From: Candidatus Ferrigenium bremense
GTDB lineage: Bacteria; Pseudomonadota; Gammaproteobacteria; Burkholderiales; Gallionellaceae
Length of the DNA stretch: 64,000 bases
Assembly: GCA_019449635.1 (NCBI GenBank)
Contig: JAGRPI010000004.1
Span: 124,001-188,000 of the forward strand
Reading direction: 5' to 3'
Below, one piece after another: positions 1-11,854 of this stretch. The notes under the pieces were generated by a model. The model was not told the DNA's origin and ran no database searches. It was given only the letters and a program-made list of their open reading frames with translations. The position numbers and the translations under genes are program-made. Within the stretch, counting starts at the first letter, position 1. Each line of letters starts with the position of its first letter.

Positions 1-26
1 GAATAATAAAATTTATGCGGATAAAG

Positions 27-146
27 CATTACCGTAATGCATACGGTAATGGCTGTTGCTGGTGTCTACATGGCGGCAGATGGATTTCTTGTTGTGGCAG
101 GAATGGGGATTTCAGGGGCGTCGGCGTTACAGTAATGTTACTGTAA
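27..146. promoter_or_regulatory. Cluster of TTACNGTAA operator-like palindromes
   Basis: Four close matches to the 9-bp palindrome TTACNGTAA are visible. TTACCGTAA lies at 29-37, ATACGGTAA (one mismatch) at 41-49, TTACAGTAA at 127-135 and TTACTGTAA at 138-146. The last two form a perfect inverted repeat with a 2-bp spacer. This arrangement is typical of binding sites for a dimeric repressor. The controlled gene must lie to the left of the window or be absent, because no convincing gene starts within 1-440. The regulator is unknown. Confidence 0.45.
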
Positions 147-441
147 TGCGTTAGAAATACAGGGAGTTCGTGTATCGGCTCTTAATCTCGCTTCGTCGCC
201 CCAGCGAGGGCGGCGCATGGTTGTGTTTTGCTTTTCCGGTGCCCAGCCTACAGGGGGTGAAAAGGGAGGGGGTATCGTAGGGGAGGGAATGCGGCCGCGA
301 ATGAGGCTGCATGCCTTCCCCTCGGAAGTTGGATGTTGGGGCTGGCTGCCGCCGGGGCGTTTCAAACGCCCCAAGAGGCGAAGTTCAGTAGTTGAGTCGC
401 GAAATCAGGTTTCAAGTAAGCCTCGCTAGTTGCCAATTTGG
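147..441. other. Non-coding stretch left of the integrase
   Basis: No convincing gene is seen. Two overlapping short reading frames on opposite strands have biased, low-complexity composition and no recognisable motif. A perfect 9-bp stem with a 1-nt centre lies at 354-372 (GGGGCGTTT / AAACGCCCC). It could act as a transcription terminator, although no T-run follows it on either strand. Confidence 0.4.
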
Positions 442-1695
442 TCAGGCTGCCTTCGATGGAAGAGGAATAACTTTTGCGCCATGTTGTGCGGCAGCAAGTT
501 GTTTGCCCCACCAGTTGTACAATTTCACGCGTTCGTTGAATCGCTCTCCTCGGTCATAGGCGCGGGCGACCTCGTTGTCGTGGGCATGGTCAAGTGATAG
601 TTCTACTACGTCACGCGCAAAGCCGTGATCGCGTGCCAAAGTTGAGAACGCGCTTCGCCAGCCGTGTGGACAATGCTTGCCATCCAGTTTTAAGGTTACT
701 CGATAAGCTTTTTCGATGGACTCGCACCTGATGTGTTTGCCGCCTTGTGGCGATGGGAATACAAAGCCGCGCCCACCGAACATTTCGCGCCACTGACGTA
801 GCTCGGAGGTAATTTCTGGTGACAGCGGAACACGATGATCTATATCACGCGTTTTGACCTTCATCTTTTTCCTGGGGATGACCCAGACGGGCTGGGCATC
901 ATCAAGGTAAAACTCGCGCCATTCCGCGTCTACCACATTGCCGATGCGCATGGCTGTATAGGCGCAGAGGCGCTGTGCCATACGTACCGAAGGTGATAGG
1001 CGGGAAGCTTCCGCACGGCGCAATACATCTCCCAGTGACGGAAAGTCGAGCAAGGCAGGCATCCGACCGGCGTTTTTCTTGCGCGGGAGCAGCTCGCGGG
1101 CGGGAAGGGCGGGATTGTCGCGGCACAGCCCCTTGGCCTGGGCATAGCGAAAAACGCCGTTCAGGTGCTGGAGGATGCGGGTGGCGGTTTCGAGCACGTC
1201 GCGCTTGTGGATGTCTTCGATGGCTTTTGCCACGATGGCGGGGGTGATGCTGGCGATGGGCAGTTTGCCTAGGGCTGGGTAGATGTCTCGCTCAAATGCC
1301 CGCGCCGACTTGGCATAATGGCCCGCGCTCCATTCTTTCTTTTTCATGGACAACCATTCGGCTGCTACATATATAAAGGTGTTGTCGCTCGCCGCGCTGG
1401 ATTCAGCCCGGCCAATGCGGCGCTGGGTGACAGGATCCTTGTTTTCCCGGAGGAGAGCTTTGACCTCGGTCAGCACAACGCGCGCCGCTGCCAAGGAAAT
1501 GGCAGGATAGGCGCCAATGGAATAGGTCTTTTCCTTGTCTTGGATTCGGTACTTGATCCGCCAACTAGCCGAACCAGCAGGTGTGATAAGGAGATACAGC
1601 CCCCCACCGTCTGAAAGCTTTTTGCCATGCGCCTTTTGAGCCATGAACGCCTTACAAGCCTTATCTGACAAGCGATTAAAAATACCCCCAGACAT
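442..1695 (-). CDS. Tyrosine recombinase / phage-type integrase (DUF4102 family)
   Basis: This is a site-specific recombinase that integrates and excises a mobile element. At 417 aa it has the usual length of P4-type integrases. The N-terminal DUF4102 arm-binding domain spans about residues 5-95 (LSDGGGLYLLI, YSIGAYPAISL). A SAM-like core-binding domain follows at about 105-195, and the catalytic domain covers about 215-395. The catalytic set is visible: Arg250 (AMRIGN), His344 and Arg347 (HGWR), His370/372, and Tyr380 (ARAYDR). The gene starts only about 160 bp from the 3' end of ssrA, which is a classic integration site for this family. The element therefore extends to the left, out of the window. 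I saw no second copy of the ssrA 3' end in 1-441, so the far attachment site is not here. The gene looks intact. Confidence 0.93.
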   Translation of the reverse strand: MSGGIFNRLSDKACKAFMAQKAHGKKLSDGGGLYLLITPAGSASWRIKYRIQDKEKTYSIGAYPAISLAAARVVLTEVKALLRENKDPVTQRRIGRAESSAASDNTFIYVAAEWLSMKKKEWSAGHYAKSARAFERDIYPALGKLPIASITPAIVAKAIEDIHKRDVLETATRILQHLNGVFRYAQAKGLCRDNPALPARELLPRKKNAGRMPALLDFPSLGDVLRRAEASRLSPSVRMAQRLCAYTAMRIGNVVDAEWREFYLDDAQPVWVIPRKKMKVKTRDIDHRVPLSPEITSELRQWREMFGGRGFVFPSPQGGKHIRCESIEKAYRVTLKLDGKHCPHGWRSAFSTLARDHGFARDVVELSLDHAHDNEVARAYDRGERFNERVKLYNWWGKQLAAAQHGAKVIPLPSKAA

Positions 1696-1859
1696 GATTT
1701 TTCTCCAGTTCGATTTTATCGAGATACCCCCAATAATACCCCCATTCTGGCCGGATGCAACTGGATTTTGTGAAACCTTGCTGGACTATGTAATGGCGAA
1801 AAGCCTAAGAAAAACGCCGTCTCTAGGACGGCGTTGGACCCCGTTGGGGGTATTATTGG
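1682..1859. repeat. Repeated ATACCCCC / GGGGGTAT sites flanking the integrase start
   Basis: ATACCCCC occurs at 1682-1689, 1724-1731 and 1736-1743. Its complement is at 1846-1853. The longer 14-bp sequence CCAATAATACCCCC at 1730-1743 is exactly inverted at 1846-1859, where it runs into the encoded CCA end of ssrA. Short iterated sites placed like this are typical of arm-type integrase binding sites around an attachment core. That role is inferred. Confidence 0.5.
1813..1835 (-). terminator. Rho-independent terminator of ssrA
   Basis: A perfect 9-bp stem (AACGCCGTC at 1813-1821 and GACGGCGTT at 1827-1835) encloses a 5-nt loop. On the minus strand it is followed by TTTTTCTT. It lies 21 bp beyond the 3' end of ssrA and would stop its transcription before the integrase. 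Confidence 0.75.
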
Positions 1860-2225
1860 TGGAGACGGCGGGAATTGAACCCGCGTCCGCAAGCACTCTA
1901 CAGGCAGTTCTACATACTTAGCCTGGCTGTTTGATTTGATCCCGGACACGCCAACCGGCGGGCTGGTACGGGACGAGTCACCTTGGTTTTAGCTTCGTGC
2001 AAAGTGACCCTGCACGACACGATTCCATGTAATTTACCTCACTCATCTCAGCCTTGCGGCTTTGAGCCCCTCCATGGACAGCAGGGTGTGAGGTTCAGCC
2101 GACTAAGCGGCTAAAGCGTAGTTTTCGTCGTTTGCGACTAGTTTTTTCCAGCTGATTTACGAGGTGGCGGGTCCTCGGTATGCCCTACACTGCTTTGCAA
2201 CCCACGTCGAAGCCAAGTCGTCCCC
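1857..2225 (-). ncRNA. ssrA: Transfer-messenger RNA (tmRNA)
   Basis: tmRNA rescues stalled ribosomes by acting as both tRNA and mRNA. On the minus strand the RNA starts with GGGGACGA and ends with a T-arm (GGTTCAATTCCCGCC) and an encoded CCA. The tag reading frame at 2103-2135 (minus) reads ANDENYALAA followed by TAG, a standard proteobacterial tag. It is preceded by the usual resume region. The length of 369 nt is normal. The 3' end serves as the attachment site of the neighbouring integrase element. Confidence 0.97.
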
Positions 2226-2232
2226 TGTGGTG

Positions 2233-2238
2233 ATACTA
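2233..2238 (-). promoter_or_regulatory. Likely -10 box of ssrA
   Basis: TAGTAT on the minus strand lies 7 nt upstream of the first G of the tmRNA, the right spacing for a sigma-70 -10 element. The -35 region at the expected distance is poor. Confidence 0.4.
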
Positions 2239-2263
2239 CAAAACGGTACGGATTGTAGCAGAC

Positions 2264-2989
2264 TCAGAGGCCGAGATAGCCGAGAAGTTCCGTTGGCTTG
2301 TCCACGCTGCCGGCGGCGTTCCAGTTTGTTACCGATACGTCACCGCTGACATAGCCGTAGCTGGCGATGATGCCGCCCATGCCGCTGGCGTTGGCGGCCT
2401 GCATGTCGCGCAGGTCGTCGCCGAGATACAGGCATTGCTCCGGCAAGACGCCGAGGAACTCGCAGGCTTTGAGCATCGGCTCGGGATGCGGCTTGGCGTG
2501 CGCGCAGGTGTCGCCGCTGATCAGGCAGGAGGCGCGGGAGGCCATGCCCAGCGCCTGCATCAGCGGCAGGGTGAAACGGTGCGGTTTGTTGGTGACGATG
2601 CCCCACTTGACGTTGCGCCGTTCGAGTTCGGCGACCAGTTCCGCCATGTCGCCGAACAGCCGTGTGTGCACGCAGATGTGGTGTTCGTAGTAGTCGAGGA
2701 AGATGTCGCGTAGCGCGTCGTAGTCCGGCGCGTCCGGCTCGATGCCGAAGCCGAGTTTGAGCAGGCCGCGCGAGCCGTGCGAGGCCTGCGGGCGGATGAC
2801 ATCCAGCGACAGCGGGGGCAGTTGGCGGGCGGCGCGGGTGTGGTTGAGCGCGGCGGCGAGGTCGGGCGCGGTGTCGGCGAAGGTGCCGTCGAGGTCGAAC
2901 AGGACGGCTTTAACATTACCCTCTCCCGCGCTGTCGCGTTCCCCTCTCCCGCTTGCGGGAGAGGGGTTGGGGGAGAGGGTGCTAATCAC
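2264..2989 (-). CDS. gph: Phosphoglycolate phosphatase (HAD family)
   Basis: Gph hydrolyses 2-phosphoglycolate to glycolate. The HAD nucleophile motif DLDGT is at residues 32-36, the cap domain follows, motif II/III (TNKPHRF) is present, and the acidic motif is [13 protein letters not shown]. The first about 25 residues, before [11 protein letters not shown], are encoded by a dispersed palindromic repeat (2920-2981) and are not part of the normal fold. No in-frame ATG, GTG or TTG lies between the repeat and the DLDGT motif. The ATG at 2989, which overlaps the ubiG stop by 8 bp, is therefore the only obvious start. Co-transcription with ubiG fits the ubiG-gph pair common in proteobacteria. Confidence 0.9.
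   Translation of the reverse strand: MISTLSPNPSPASGRGERDSAGEGNVKAVLFDLDGTFADTAPDLAAALNHTRAARQLPPLSLDVIRPQASHGSRGLLKLGFGIEPDAPDYDALRDIFLDYYEHHICVHTRLFGDMAELVAELERRNVKWGIVTNKPHRFTLPLMQALGMASRASCLISGDTCAHAKPHPEPMLKACEFLGVLPEQCLYLGDDLRDMQAANASGMGGIIASYGYVSGDVSVTNWNAAGSVDKPTELLGYLGL
2920..2981. repeat. Family-1 palindromic repeat (CCCTCTCCC type) at the gph start
   Basis: The core is CCCCTCTCCCGCTTGCGGG followed by AGAGGGG and then TTGGGGGAGAGGG. Related copies lie at 19881, 34072 and 35917, and element-interrupted copies at 11855, 48424 and 50394. Here the repeat supplies the N-terminal codons of gph. Confidence 0.85.
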
Positions 2990-3677
2990 GACGACAGGCG
3001 ATCATGTAGTTCACGTCCGTATCCTTGCCCAAAGAATAAACCTTGCTGAGCGGGTTGTAGCTCATGCCGGTGATGTCTGCCAGGCTCAAGCCTGCATTGC
3101 GGCAGAATTGCGCCAGTTCGGAGGGTTTGATGAACCTGGCGTAGTCATGCGTACCCTGCGGCAGTAGCTTCAGCACATATTCTGCGCCGACGATGGCGAA
3201 CAGATAGGATTTCGGATTGCGGTTGAGTGTGGAGAAAAACACCCAGCCGCCCGGCTTGGCCAGTTTTGCGCAAGCCGCAACCACGCTTTGCGGGTCGGGC
3301 ACATGCTCGAGCATTTCCAGGCAGGTGACGACATCGTAATGGCCGGGGTGCTCGGCGGCGAGGTCTTCCACGGCAATCTTGCGGTAATTGACCCGCTGGC
3401 CGCTTTCCAGCAGATGCAGCTTGGCGATTTGCAGGGCCTTGTCGGAAAGGTCTATGCCGCTGACGTTCGCGTTCAATCCGGCCATGCTTTCGGACAAAAT
3501 GCCGCCGCCGCAGCCGACATCCAGTGCGATCTTTCCGGCCAGGCCGGCGTGGCGGTCGATGTAGCCCAGGCGCAGCGGGTTGATATCGTGCAGCGGCTTG
3601 AACTCGCTGTTCGGGTCCCACCATTTGTGGGCCAGTTGCGAGAATTTTTCCAGTTCGGTGGGGTCGGCGTTGGTCAT
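2982..3677 (-). CDS. ubiG: Ubiquinone biosynthesis O-methyltransferase
   Basis: UbiG performs the two O-methylations in ubiquinone synthesis using S-adenosylmethionine. The 231-aa protein has the characteristic start [20 protein letters not shown]. The SAM-binding loop is [13 protein letters not shown], and later motifs are [14 protein letters not shown] and [14 protein letters not shown] chose the ATG at 3677 because an upstream in-frame extension of 19 residues is not typical of UbiG. The stop overlaps the start of gph, so the two are likely co-transcribed. The divergent neighbour is gyrA. Confidence 0.95.
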   Translation of the reverse strand: MTNADPTELEKFSQLAHKWWDPNSEFKPLHDINPLRLGYIDRHAGLAGKIALDVGCGGGILSESMAGLNANVSGIDLSDKALQIAKLHLLESGQRVNYRKIAVEDLAAEHPGHYDVVTCLEMLEHVPDPQSVVAACAKLAKPGGWVFFSTLNRNPKSYLFAIVGAEYVLKLLPQGTHDYARFIKPSELAQFCRNAGLSLADITGMSYNPLSKVYSLGKDTDVNYMIACRRD

Positions 3678-3831
3678 GGCATGGAGCCTGATGGGTAAGG
3701 GGGCGACTTTAGCAAAACTTGCCGCTTCAGCCAAATGGTATCGCCGTATATGCAGGTGGCTTGGGGTAGCGCCGCTGTGCTAAAATGCGCGCTTTGTTAT
3801 ACGTCGATTGCCTTAGGTCAAAGCAAAATCC

Positions 3832-6393
<2,562 letters not shown>

Positions 6394-6467
6394 GGAGCGA
6401 GGAAAATCCTCTCTGTGCTTTGAGCTCAACTCTCAATCCTGATTGATCAATATTTGAGTTGTCATAA

Positions 6468-7589
6468 ATGACTATCTACAACTTCAGCGCGGGGCCGGCT
6501 GTATTGCCGAAAGAAGTCCTGCTGCAGGCGCAGGCGGAATTGCTCGACTGGCGCGGCAGCGGCATGTCGGTGATGGAAATGTCGCATCGCGGCAAGGAAT
6601 TCACGGGCATCCATGCGCAGGCCGAAGCCGACCTGCGCGAGCTGATGGGCATCCCGGCCAACTACAGGGTGCTGTTCCTGCAAGGCGGCGCACATCTGCA
6701 ATTCTCGATGATCCCGTTGAACCTGTTGTGCGGCAAGGCTTCTGCCGACTATGCGAATACCGGAGAATGGTCGAAGAAGGCGATCGGCGAGGCGAAGAAG
6801 TTTGGCGCGGTCAATGTCGTGGCGGACAATGCCGACAGGAACTGCACTTATGTCCCGGCGTTCGACACCTGGAAATGCGATCCGGACGCGGCCTATCTGC
6901 ATTACACGCCCAATGAGACCATCGGCGGCGTGGAATTCAACTGGATTCCCGACAGCGGCGACGTGCCGCTGGTAGCGGACATGTCCTCCAACATCCTGTC
7001 GCGCCCGATCGACGTATCCAGGTTCGGCCTGATCTATGCCGGCGCGCAGAAGAACATCGGCCCCGCCGGGCTGACGCTGGTCATCGTGCGCGACGACCTG
7101 CTCGGCCAGGCGGCGGCGAACACGCCGACCATGCTGGATTACAAGACCCATGCCGACAACGGCTCGATGTACAACACGCCGCCGACCTACGCCATATACA
7201 TCGCCGGGCTGGTGTTCCAGTGGCTGAAGCGAAATGGTGGCGTCGCCGCGATGGAGAAGGTCAATATCGCCAAGGCCGACCTGCTGTATGCCGCGATCGA
7301 CGCCAGCAGCGGCTTCTACAATTGCCCGGTGGCGAAGAGCGACCGTTCGCGCATGAATGTGCCCTTTACCCTGAAAGACACCCCCACTTCGATAAGCTCA
7401 GGACAGGCTTCGACAGGCTCAGGACTGGACGGCGAATTCCTGAAGCAGGCCGACGCGCGCGGGCTGCTGCAACTCAAGGGGCACCGTTCGGTGGGCGGGA
7501 TGCGCGCCTCGATCTACAATGCCATGCCGCTGGCGGGCGTGCAGGCACTGATGGAATTCATGAATGAGTTTGCCGGGCAGCATGGCTAA
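6468..7589 (+). CDS. serC: Phosphoserine aminotransferase
   Basis: SerC is a PLP enzyme that makes 3-phosphoserine for serine synthesis; it can also act in pyridoxal phosphate synthesis. It starts with the family signature [15 protein letters not shown]. The PLP lysine lies in [14 protein letters not shown]. About residues 306-321 ([14 protein letters not shown]) come from a dispersed TTCGACAGGCTCAGG-type repeat inserted in frame at 7385-7428. The insertion sits between two conserved segments (MNVPFTL and [10 protein letters not shown]) and is probably a surface loop. The gene stands 18 bp before pheA in the aromatic amino-acid run. Confidence 0.96.
   Translation: MTIYNFSAGPAVLPKEVLLQAQAELLDWRGSGMSVMEMSHRGKEFTGIHAQAEADLRELMGIPANYRVLFLQGGAHLQFSMIPLNLLCGKASADYANTGEWSKKAIGEAKKFGAVNVVADNADRNCTYVPAFDTWKCDPDAAYLHYTPNETIGGVEFNWIPDSGDVPLVADMSSNILSRPIDVSRFGLIYAGAQKNIGPAGLTLVIVRDDLLGQAAANTPTMLDYKTHADNGSMYNTPPTYAIYIAGLVFQWLKRNGGVAAMEKVNIAKADLLYAAIDASSGFYNCPVAKSDRSRMNVPFTLKDTPTSISSGQASTGSGLDGEFLKQADARGLLQLKGHRSVGGMRASIYNAMPLAGVQALMEFMNEFAGQHG
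7385..7428. repeat. Family-2 repeat (TTCGACAGGCTCAGG) inside serC
   Basis: Two tandem half-copies are present, CTTCGATAAGCTCAGGACAG followed by GCTTCGACAGGCTCAGGAC. The reading frame is kept open. The same family is seen inside arnT, the gene at 47550, tilS and rlmN. Confidence 0.85.
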
Positions 7590-7607
7590 CCTTGGGGCTG
7601 GGACGGC

Positions 7608-8672
7608 ATGAGCGATAAATTAAAACAGCTCCGCGCACAGATCGATCACCTGGATGACGAGCTGCTGAAGCTCGTCAATCGGCGCGCCGCCCTGGCGGAG
7701 CAGATCGGCCACCTCAAGCAGGATGGCGTGGTGCTGCGCCCGGAGCGCGAGGCGCAGATATTGCGGCGTCTGCAGGGCAGCAACGAGGGGCCGTTGAGCA
7801 ATGCCGCCGTGGCGCAGTTGTTCACCGAAGTGATGTCGCAATGCCGTGCACTGGAAGCGCCGCTGACGGTGGCCTACCTGGGGCCGGAGGGGACCTTTAC
7901 CGAAGCGGCGGCGCGCAAGCGTTTCGGCAGCGCCATCCAGCAGTTGCCGTGTGCGACCATCGACGAGGTGTTCCATGCGACGGAAAGCGGCGCGGCCCAC
8001 TACGGCGTGATCCCGGTGGAGAATTCCACCGAGGGCGCGGTGGGGCGCACGCTGGATATGTTGATGCACAGTCCGCTGCAGATATGCGGCGAAGTGATGC
8101 TGGCCGTGCATCAGTGCCTGCTTGCCCGGCAGTGCGATCTGGCTGCGATCAGGACCGTCTACTCGCATTCGCAGTCATTCGGCCAGTGCCAGAACTGGCT
8201 GAACAGGAATCTGCCGAATGTCGTGCTGGTGCATGTCTCCAGCAACGCCGAGGCGGCGCGGCTGGCCGCGGAGAATCCGGACAGCGCCGCCATCGCCGGC
8301 AGTCAGGCGGCGGCGCTGTTCGGCCTGAACGTCTGCGTGGAAAACATCGAGGACGACCCCAGGAACACCACGCGCTTCCTGGTGCTGGGCAAGCAGCAGG
8401 TCGCGCCCAGCGGCAACGACAAGACCTCGCTGGTACTGTCCGCCGCGAACCGCCCCGGCGCAGTGCATGACCTGCTGGTGCCGCTGGCCAAGCATGGCGT
8501 GAGCATGACCAAGTTCGAGTCGCGCCCGGCGCGTTCCGGATTGTGGGAATACGTGTTCTACATGGACATCGAGGGGCATCAGCATGATGTCAAGGTGGCT
8601 GCCGCACTGGCCGGACTCAAGCAGGTCGCAGCGTTCATGAAAATTTTGGGTTCATACCCGGTTGCCGTGTAG
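7608..8672 (+). CDS. pheA: Bifunctional chorismate mutase / prephenate dehydratase
   Basis: PheA converts chorismate to prephenate and then to phenylpyruvate for phenylalanine synthesis. Residues 1-90 form the AroQ chorismate mutase (LRAQIDHLDDELLKLVNRRAALA). Residues about 95-275 form the dehydratase, with the GPEGTFTEAA start and the VIPVENSTEGAVGRT motif. The C-terminal ACT domain at about 285-350 includes the phenylalanine-sensing ESRPARSGLWEYVF segment, so feedback inhibition is expected. The 354-aa length is normal. It sits 18 bp after serC. Confidence 0.97.
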   Translation: MSDKLKQLRAQIDHLDDELLKLVNRRAALAEQIGHLKQDGVVLRPEREAQILRRLQGSNEGPLSNAAVAQLFTEVMSQCRALEAPLTVAYLGPEGTFTEAAARKRFGSAIQQLPCATIDEVFHATESGAAHYGVIPVENSTEGAVGRTLDMLMHSPLQICGEVMLAVHQCLLARQCDLAAIRTVYSHSQSFGQCQNWLNRNLPNVVLVHVSSNAEAARLAAENPDSAAIAGSQAAALFGLNVCVENIEDDPRNTTRFLVLGKQQVAPSGNDKTSLVLSAANRPGAVHDLLVPLAKHGVSMTKFESRPARSGLWEYVFYMDIEGHQHDVKVAAALAGLKQVAAFMKILGSYPVAV

Positions 8673-8694
8673 GCGGCCGTTCTGGAGTAAATGC

Positions 8695-9462
8695 ATGGCA
8701 ATGCCGCAACTGTGCTGGGATATCGAGTTCCTGAAGGACAATCCGACGCTGAAGGATGAAAACTACGGCATCCCTGCCGAAGTGAAGCGCACCGCCTATC
8801 CGGTGCGCATGGTGCGCTACTGGTTCATGTACCACTTCCTGCGCGAAGACGCGGCGCGCAAGGGGGCGCTGGACGTGTGCGAGATCGGCGTGGATGTCGG
8901 GCAGATGCTAGGCTTCATGCACGCGGCCGCCGAACATGGCGGAGAGAAAGTTCCGCTGGCCAGCTGGGATGCGGTGGATGCGCTGATCCGTCGCGACACT
9001 CTCGAACGCGCCGGCTATGACCATTTTTACGAAGTCGACCTGGAGAGCGCCGAATTCAGGCTCGACAGGCAGTATGACGCGATGATCCTGCTGCATGTGC
9101 TGGAGCACCTGTTCAAGCCGGAAGATCTGATCGCGAAGATCGTGCCGCACCTCAAGCCGGGCGGCATGCTGATCGGCGGCTTCCCGTCCACGCCGGATTC
9201 CCTGGCGCAGTCGCGCGAGGACAAGATCCGCCCCGGCGCCAGGAAATACGGGCATGTCAGCGTGTTCTCGCCGAAGCGCGTGCGCGACATGGCGGCGGCG
9301 AACGGCCTGGAGGTGGAATTCCTGAGCGGCGCGTTCTTCATGCGCAAGAAGGGCTTCTTCCTGGAGAACTGCAAGTGGTGGTTGCGCTTCAACCTGTGGT
9401 TCGGCGCGCTGTTCCCGGGCTGGCCCGGCGAGACGTACTGGATATTGCGCAAGCCCGCATGA
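8695..9462 (+). CDS. SAM-dependent class I methyltransferase, substrate unknown
   Basis: This 255-aa protein has a methyltransferase fold. An acidic N-terminal glycine-rich segment (DVCEIGVDVGQMLGF) stands where the SAM loop should be, followed by DAMILLHVLEHLFKPEDL and LKPGGMLIGGFPSTPD. The C-terminus (NLWFGALFPGWPGETYWI) is aromatic-rich. The start at 8695 has a TGGAGT ribosome site a few bases upstream; an in-frame extension to 8662 would overlap the end of pheA and lacks one. The gene lies between pheA and hisC, which are usually adjacent. Its job in the run is not evident, and a link to aromatic synthesis is not implied. Confidence 0.75.
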   Translation: MAMPQLCWDIEFLKDNPTLKDENYGIPAEVKRTAYPVRMVRYWFMYHFLREDAARKGALDVCEIGVDVGQMLGFMHAAAEHGGEKVPLASWDAVDALIRRDTLERAGYDHFYEVDLESAEFRLDRQYDAMILLHVLEHLFKPEDLIAKIVPHLKPGGMLIGGFPSTPDSLAQSREDKIRPGARKYGHVSVFSPKRVRDMAAANGLEVEFLSGAFFMRKKGFFLENCKWWLRFNLWFGALFPGWPGETYWILRKPA

Positions 9463-9469
9463 GAACCGC

Positions 9470-9612
9470 CAATAACCTACTGCGCGATTCGATAGCAGCG
9501 TTGCGCGGTGCTCGCACCCTCGTCTACCTTACAGGTATGCCTCGGCTGCTGTGCTCCGTGCGCCTTGCTCTCGAACCGCTCGCTACGGTTCTTGGCGGTT
9601 CGCAGAGTTATG
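9470..9612. repeat. Family-4 dispersed repeat (about 140 bp)
   Basis: The stretch contains CTACTGCGCGATTCGATAGC, GCGTTGCGCGG and CGTGCGCCTTG in this order. They match the reverse complement of a repeat at 45970-46065 and more distantly those at 30825, 23925 and 14590. No gene is present. Confidence 0.7.
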
Positions 9613-9639
9613 TAGTAACCAAATGATTGTTGAGTTGAA

Positions 9640-10743
9640 ATGAATTACGCAGAACTGGCACCACCTTACATCCGCGCCATCGCGCCCTACCAGCCCGGCA
9701 AGCCGATCTCCGAGCTCGAGCGCGAACTGGGCATCAGCGGCATCGTCAAGCTGGCGTCGAACGAGAACCCGCTGGGTTGCAGCCCGCTGGCCATGAAAGC
9801 GATGCAGGAAGCGCTCAAGACCATCGCGCTGTACCCGGACGGCAACGGCTTCGAGTTGAAGGAGGCGCTGTTCAAACGCTACGGTGTCGAGCATGCGCGC
9901 ATCGTGCTGGGTAACGGCTCCAACGACATGCTGGAGCTGGCCGCGCGCGCTTTCCTCACGGTGGGCGACAAGGCGGTGTATTCGGACCATGCCTTTGCGG
10001 TGTATCCGCTGGCGACGCAGGCGGTGGGCGCGACCGGCGTCAGCGTGCCCGCCATAAATTTCGGCCACGACCTGAAGGCGATGCTGCAAGCCGCCGTGGC
10101 GCAGCAGGCCAAGCTGGTGTTCATCGCCAACCCGAACAACCCGACCGGCACTTTCCTGAGCGCGGCGGCATTGCTGGATTTCCTGCGCGCGCTGCCGGCG
10201 AATATCCTGGTGGTGCTGGACGAGGCATACAACGAATACCTGCCGCACGAGAACCGCTACGATTCGGTGGCGTGGCTGGAGGAATTCCCCAACCTGATCG
10301 TCTCGCGCACCTTCTCCAAGGCCTACGGCCTGGCCGGCCTGCGCGTGGGCTACGCCTTCGCCCATGCGCAGGTGGCCGATATGCTGAACCGCGTGCGCCA
10401 GCCGTTCAATGTCAACAGCGTGGCGCAGGCCGCCGCCGTGGCGGCGTTGCAGGACGAGGATTTCGTGCGGCGCACCAACGAGCTGAACCGGCGCGGCATG
10501 GAACAGATCACGCAGGGGTTGCGCAGGCTGGGACTGGAATACATCCCGTCGTACGGCAACTTCGTCAGCTTCAGGATCGGCGACGGGACAAGGATGTACC
10601 GCCGCCTGCTGGAACTCGGCGTGATCGTGCGCCCGATCGCCGGCTACGACATGCCGGATCATCTGCGCGTGAGCATCGGCACGGAAAACGAGAACGAAAG
10701 ATTTTTATCCGTATTACAACAGGCGTTAGAGGAATCGAAATGA
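9640..10743 (+). CDS. hisC: Histidinol-phosphate / aromatic aminotransferase
   Basis: This PLP-dependent class I aminotransferase has 367 aa. Family landmarks are [43 protein letters not shown] and the PLP lysine in [19 protein letters not shown]. In betaproteobacteria this second hisC copy sits between pheA and the DAHP-synthase/tyrA genes. It is thought to transaminate phenylpyruvate or hydroxyphenylpyruvate as well as the histidine intermediate. The stop overlaps the next start (ATGA), indicating translational coupling. Confidence 0.95.
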   Translation: MNYAELAPPYIRAIAPYQPGKPISELERELGISGIVKLASNENPLGCSPLAMKAMQEALKTIALYPDGNGFELKEALFKRYGVEHARIVLGNGSNDMLELAARAFLTVGDKAVYSDHAFAVYPLATQAVGATGVSVPAINFGHDLKAMLQAAVAQQAKLVFIANPNNPTGTFLSAAALLDFLRALPANILVVLDEAYNEYLPHENRYDSVAWLEEFPNLIVSRTFSKAYGLAGLRVGYAFAHAQVADMLNRVRQPFNVNSVAQAAAVAALQDEDFVRRTNELNRRGMEQITQGLRRLGLEYIPSYGNFVSFRIGDGTRMYRRLLELGVIVRPIAGYDMPDHLRVSIGTENENERFLSVLQQALEESK

Positions 10744-11756
10744 TCATCGTAATGGGCAGGGACGTGACCGACGCCGAGATCGGCGCGGTGGTGAAGCGGC
10801 TGGAAACGGCGGGTTTGAAAGCGAACATCTCGCGCGGCATCGAGCGCACGGTGATCGGCGCGATCGGCGACGAACGCCAGCTGACCGAGGAGATGTTCAC
10901 CTCGCTGCCCGGCGTGGAATCGGCGATGCACATCGCCAAGCAATACAAGATCGTGTCGCGCGAATCGCACCGCGCCAACACCGTGATCGATATCGGCGGC
11001 ATCCCGCTCGGCGGCAGGCAGATCCAGGTGATCGCCGGGCCGTGCTCGGTGGAGACGCAGGAGCAGATGGACCTGTCTGCCAGATACGTGCACGAGGCAG
11101 GCTGCCGCATGATGCGCGGCGGCGCGTTCAAGCCGCGCACCAGCCCGTATACCTTCCAGGGCAAGGGCAAGGAGGGCCTGGACATGTTCCGCAAGGCGGC
11201 CGCCCCCTACAAGTTGCCCATCGTCACCGAGCTGATGGACGCACGCCAGATCGACCTTTTCCTCGAATACGACGTGGACGTGATCCAGATCGGCACGCGC
11301 AACATGCAGAACTTCGACCTGCTCAAGGAAGTCGGGCGCATCAACAAGCCGGTGATCCTCAAGCGCGGCATGTCGGCGACCATCTCCGAATGGCTGATGT
11401 CCGCGGAATACATCGCGGCAGGCGGCAACCACAACATCATCTTCTGCGAGCGCGGCATCCGCACCTTCGAGACCGCCTACCGCAACGTGCTGGACGTGAC
11501 CGCGATCCCGGTGCTGAAGAAGGAGACCCACCTGCCGGTGATCGTCGACCCCTCGCATGCGGGCGGCAAGGCGTGGATGGTGCCGGCGCTGTCGCAGGCG
11601 GCGATCGCCGCGGGCGCGGACGCCTTGCTGGTCGAGATGCACCCGAATCCCTGCGAGGCATGGTGCGACGCCGACCAAGCGCTGACCCCGCAGGAACTGA
11701 AGAACCTGATGGGCACGCTGGGCGGCATCGCCAACGCGATCGGGCGCACGCTGTAA
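10740..11756 (+). CDS. aroF: 3-deoxy-7-phosphoheptulonate synthase (DAHP synthase)
   Basis: DAHP synthase joins phosphoenolpyruvate and erythrose-4-phosphate, the first step of the shikimate pathway. The 338-aa protein has an N-terminal ferredoxin-like/ACT-like regulatory domain ([20 protein letters not shown], about residues 1-70), as in Thermotoga-type enzymes. The barrel follows, with [41 protein letters not shown] and DPSHAGGK. The GPCS cysteine, the histidine and the acidic metal ligands are present. The start at 10740 overlaps the hisC stop by 4 bp; a longer in-frame extension upstream is only a shadow of hisC. Confidence 0.95.
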   Translation: MIIVMGRDVTDAEIGAVVKRLETAGLKANISRGIERTVIGAIGDERQLTEEMFTSLPGVESAMHIAKQYKIVSRESHRANTVIDIGGIPLGGRQIQVIAGPCSVETQEQMDLSARYVHEAGCRMMRGGAFKPRTSPYTFQGKGKEGLDMFRKAAAPYKLPIVTELMDARQIDLFLEYDVDVIQIGTRNMQNFDLLKEVGRINKPVILKRGMSATISEWLMSAEYIAAGGNHNIIFCERGIRTFETAYRNVLDVTAIPVLKKETHLPVIVDPSHAGGKAWMVPALSQAAIAAGADALLVEMHPNPCEAWCDADQALTPQELKNLMGTLGGIANAIGRTL

Positions 11757-11763
11757 TCGAAAA

Positions 11764-11850
11764 TGTAGGGTGGGTTAGCGGTTTCTTCGCGTAACCCGCC
11801 ATTGAATCATGTAAATTCCGGTGGGTTACGCTGTGCTAACCCACCCTACA
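11764..11850. repeat. Family-7 inverted repeat (GTAGGGTGGGTTA...TAACCCACCCTAC)
   Basis: The ends TGTAGGGTGGGTTAGC and GCTAACCCACCCTACA are perfectly inverted across 87 bp between aroF and tyrA. The family is related to the GTAGGGCGCAATA repeats at 16436, 26156 and 53247. Confidence 0.8.
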
Positions 11851-11854
11851 AAAT

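Noticed and set aside
138-429. Two short overlapping open frames on opposite strands left of the integrase
   Set aside because: Low-complexity Pro/Arg/Gly-rich translations, no ribosome site and no recognisable motif; both look like chance frames in GC-rich DNA.
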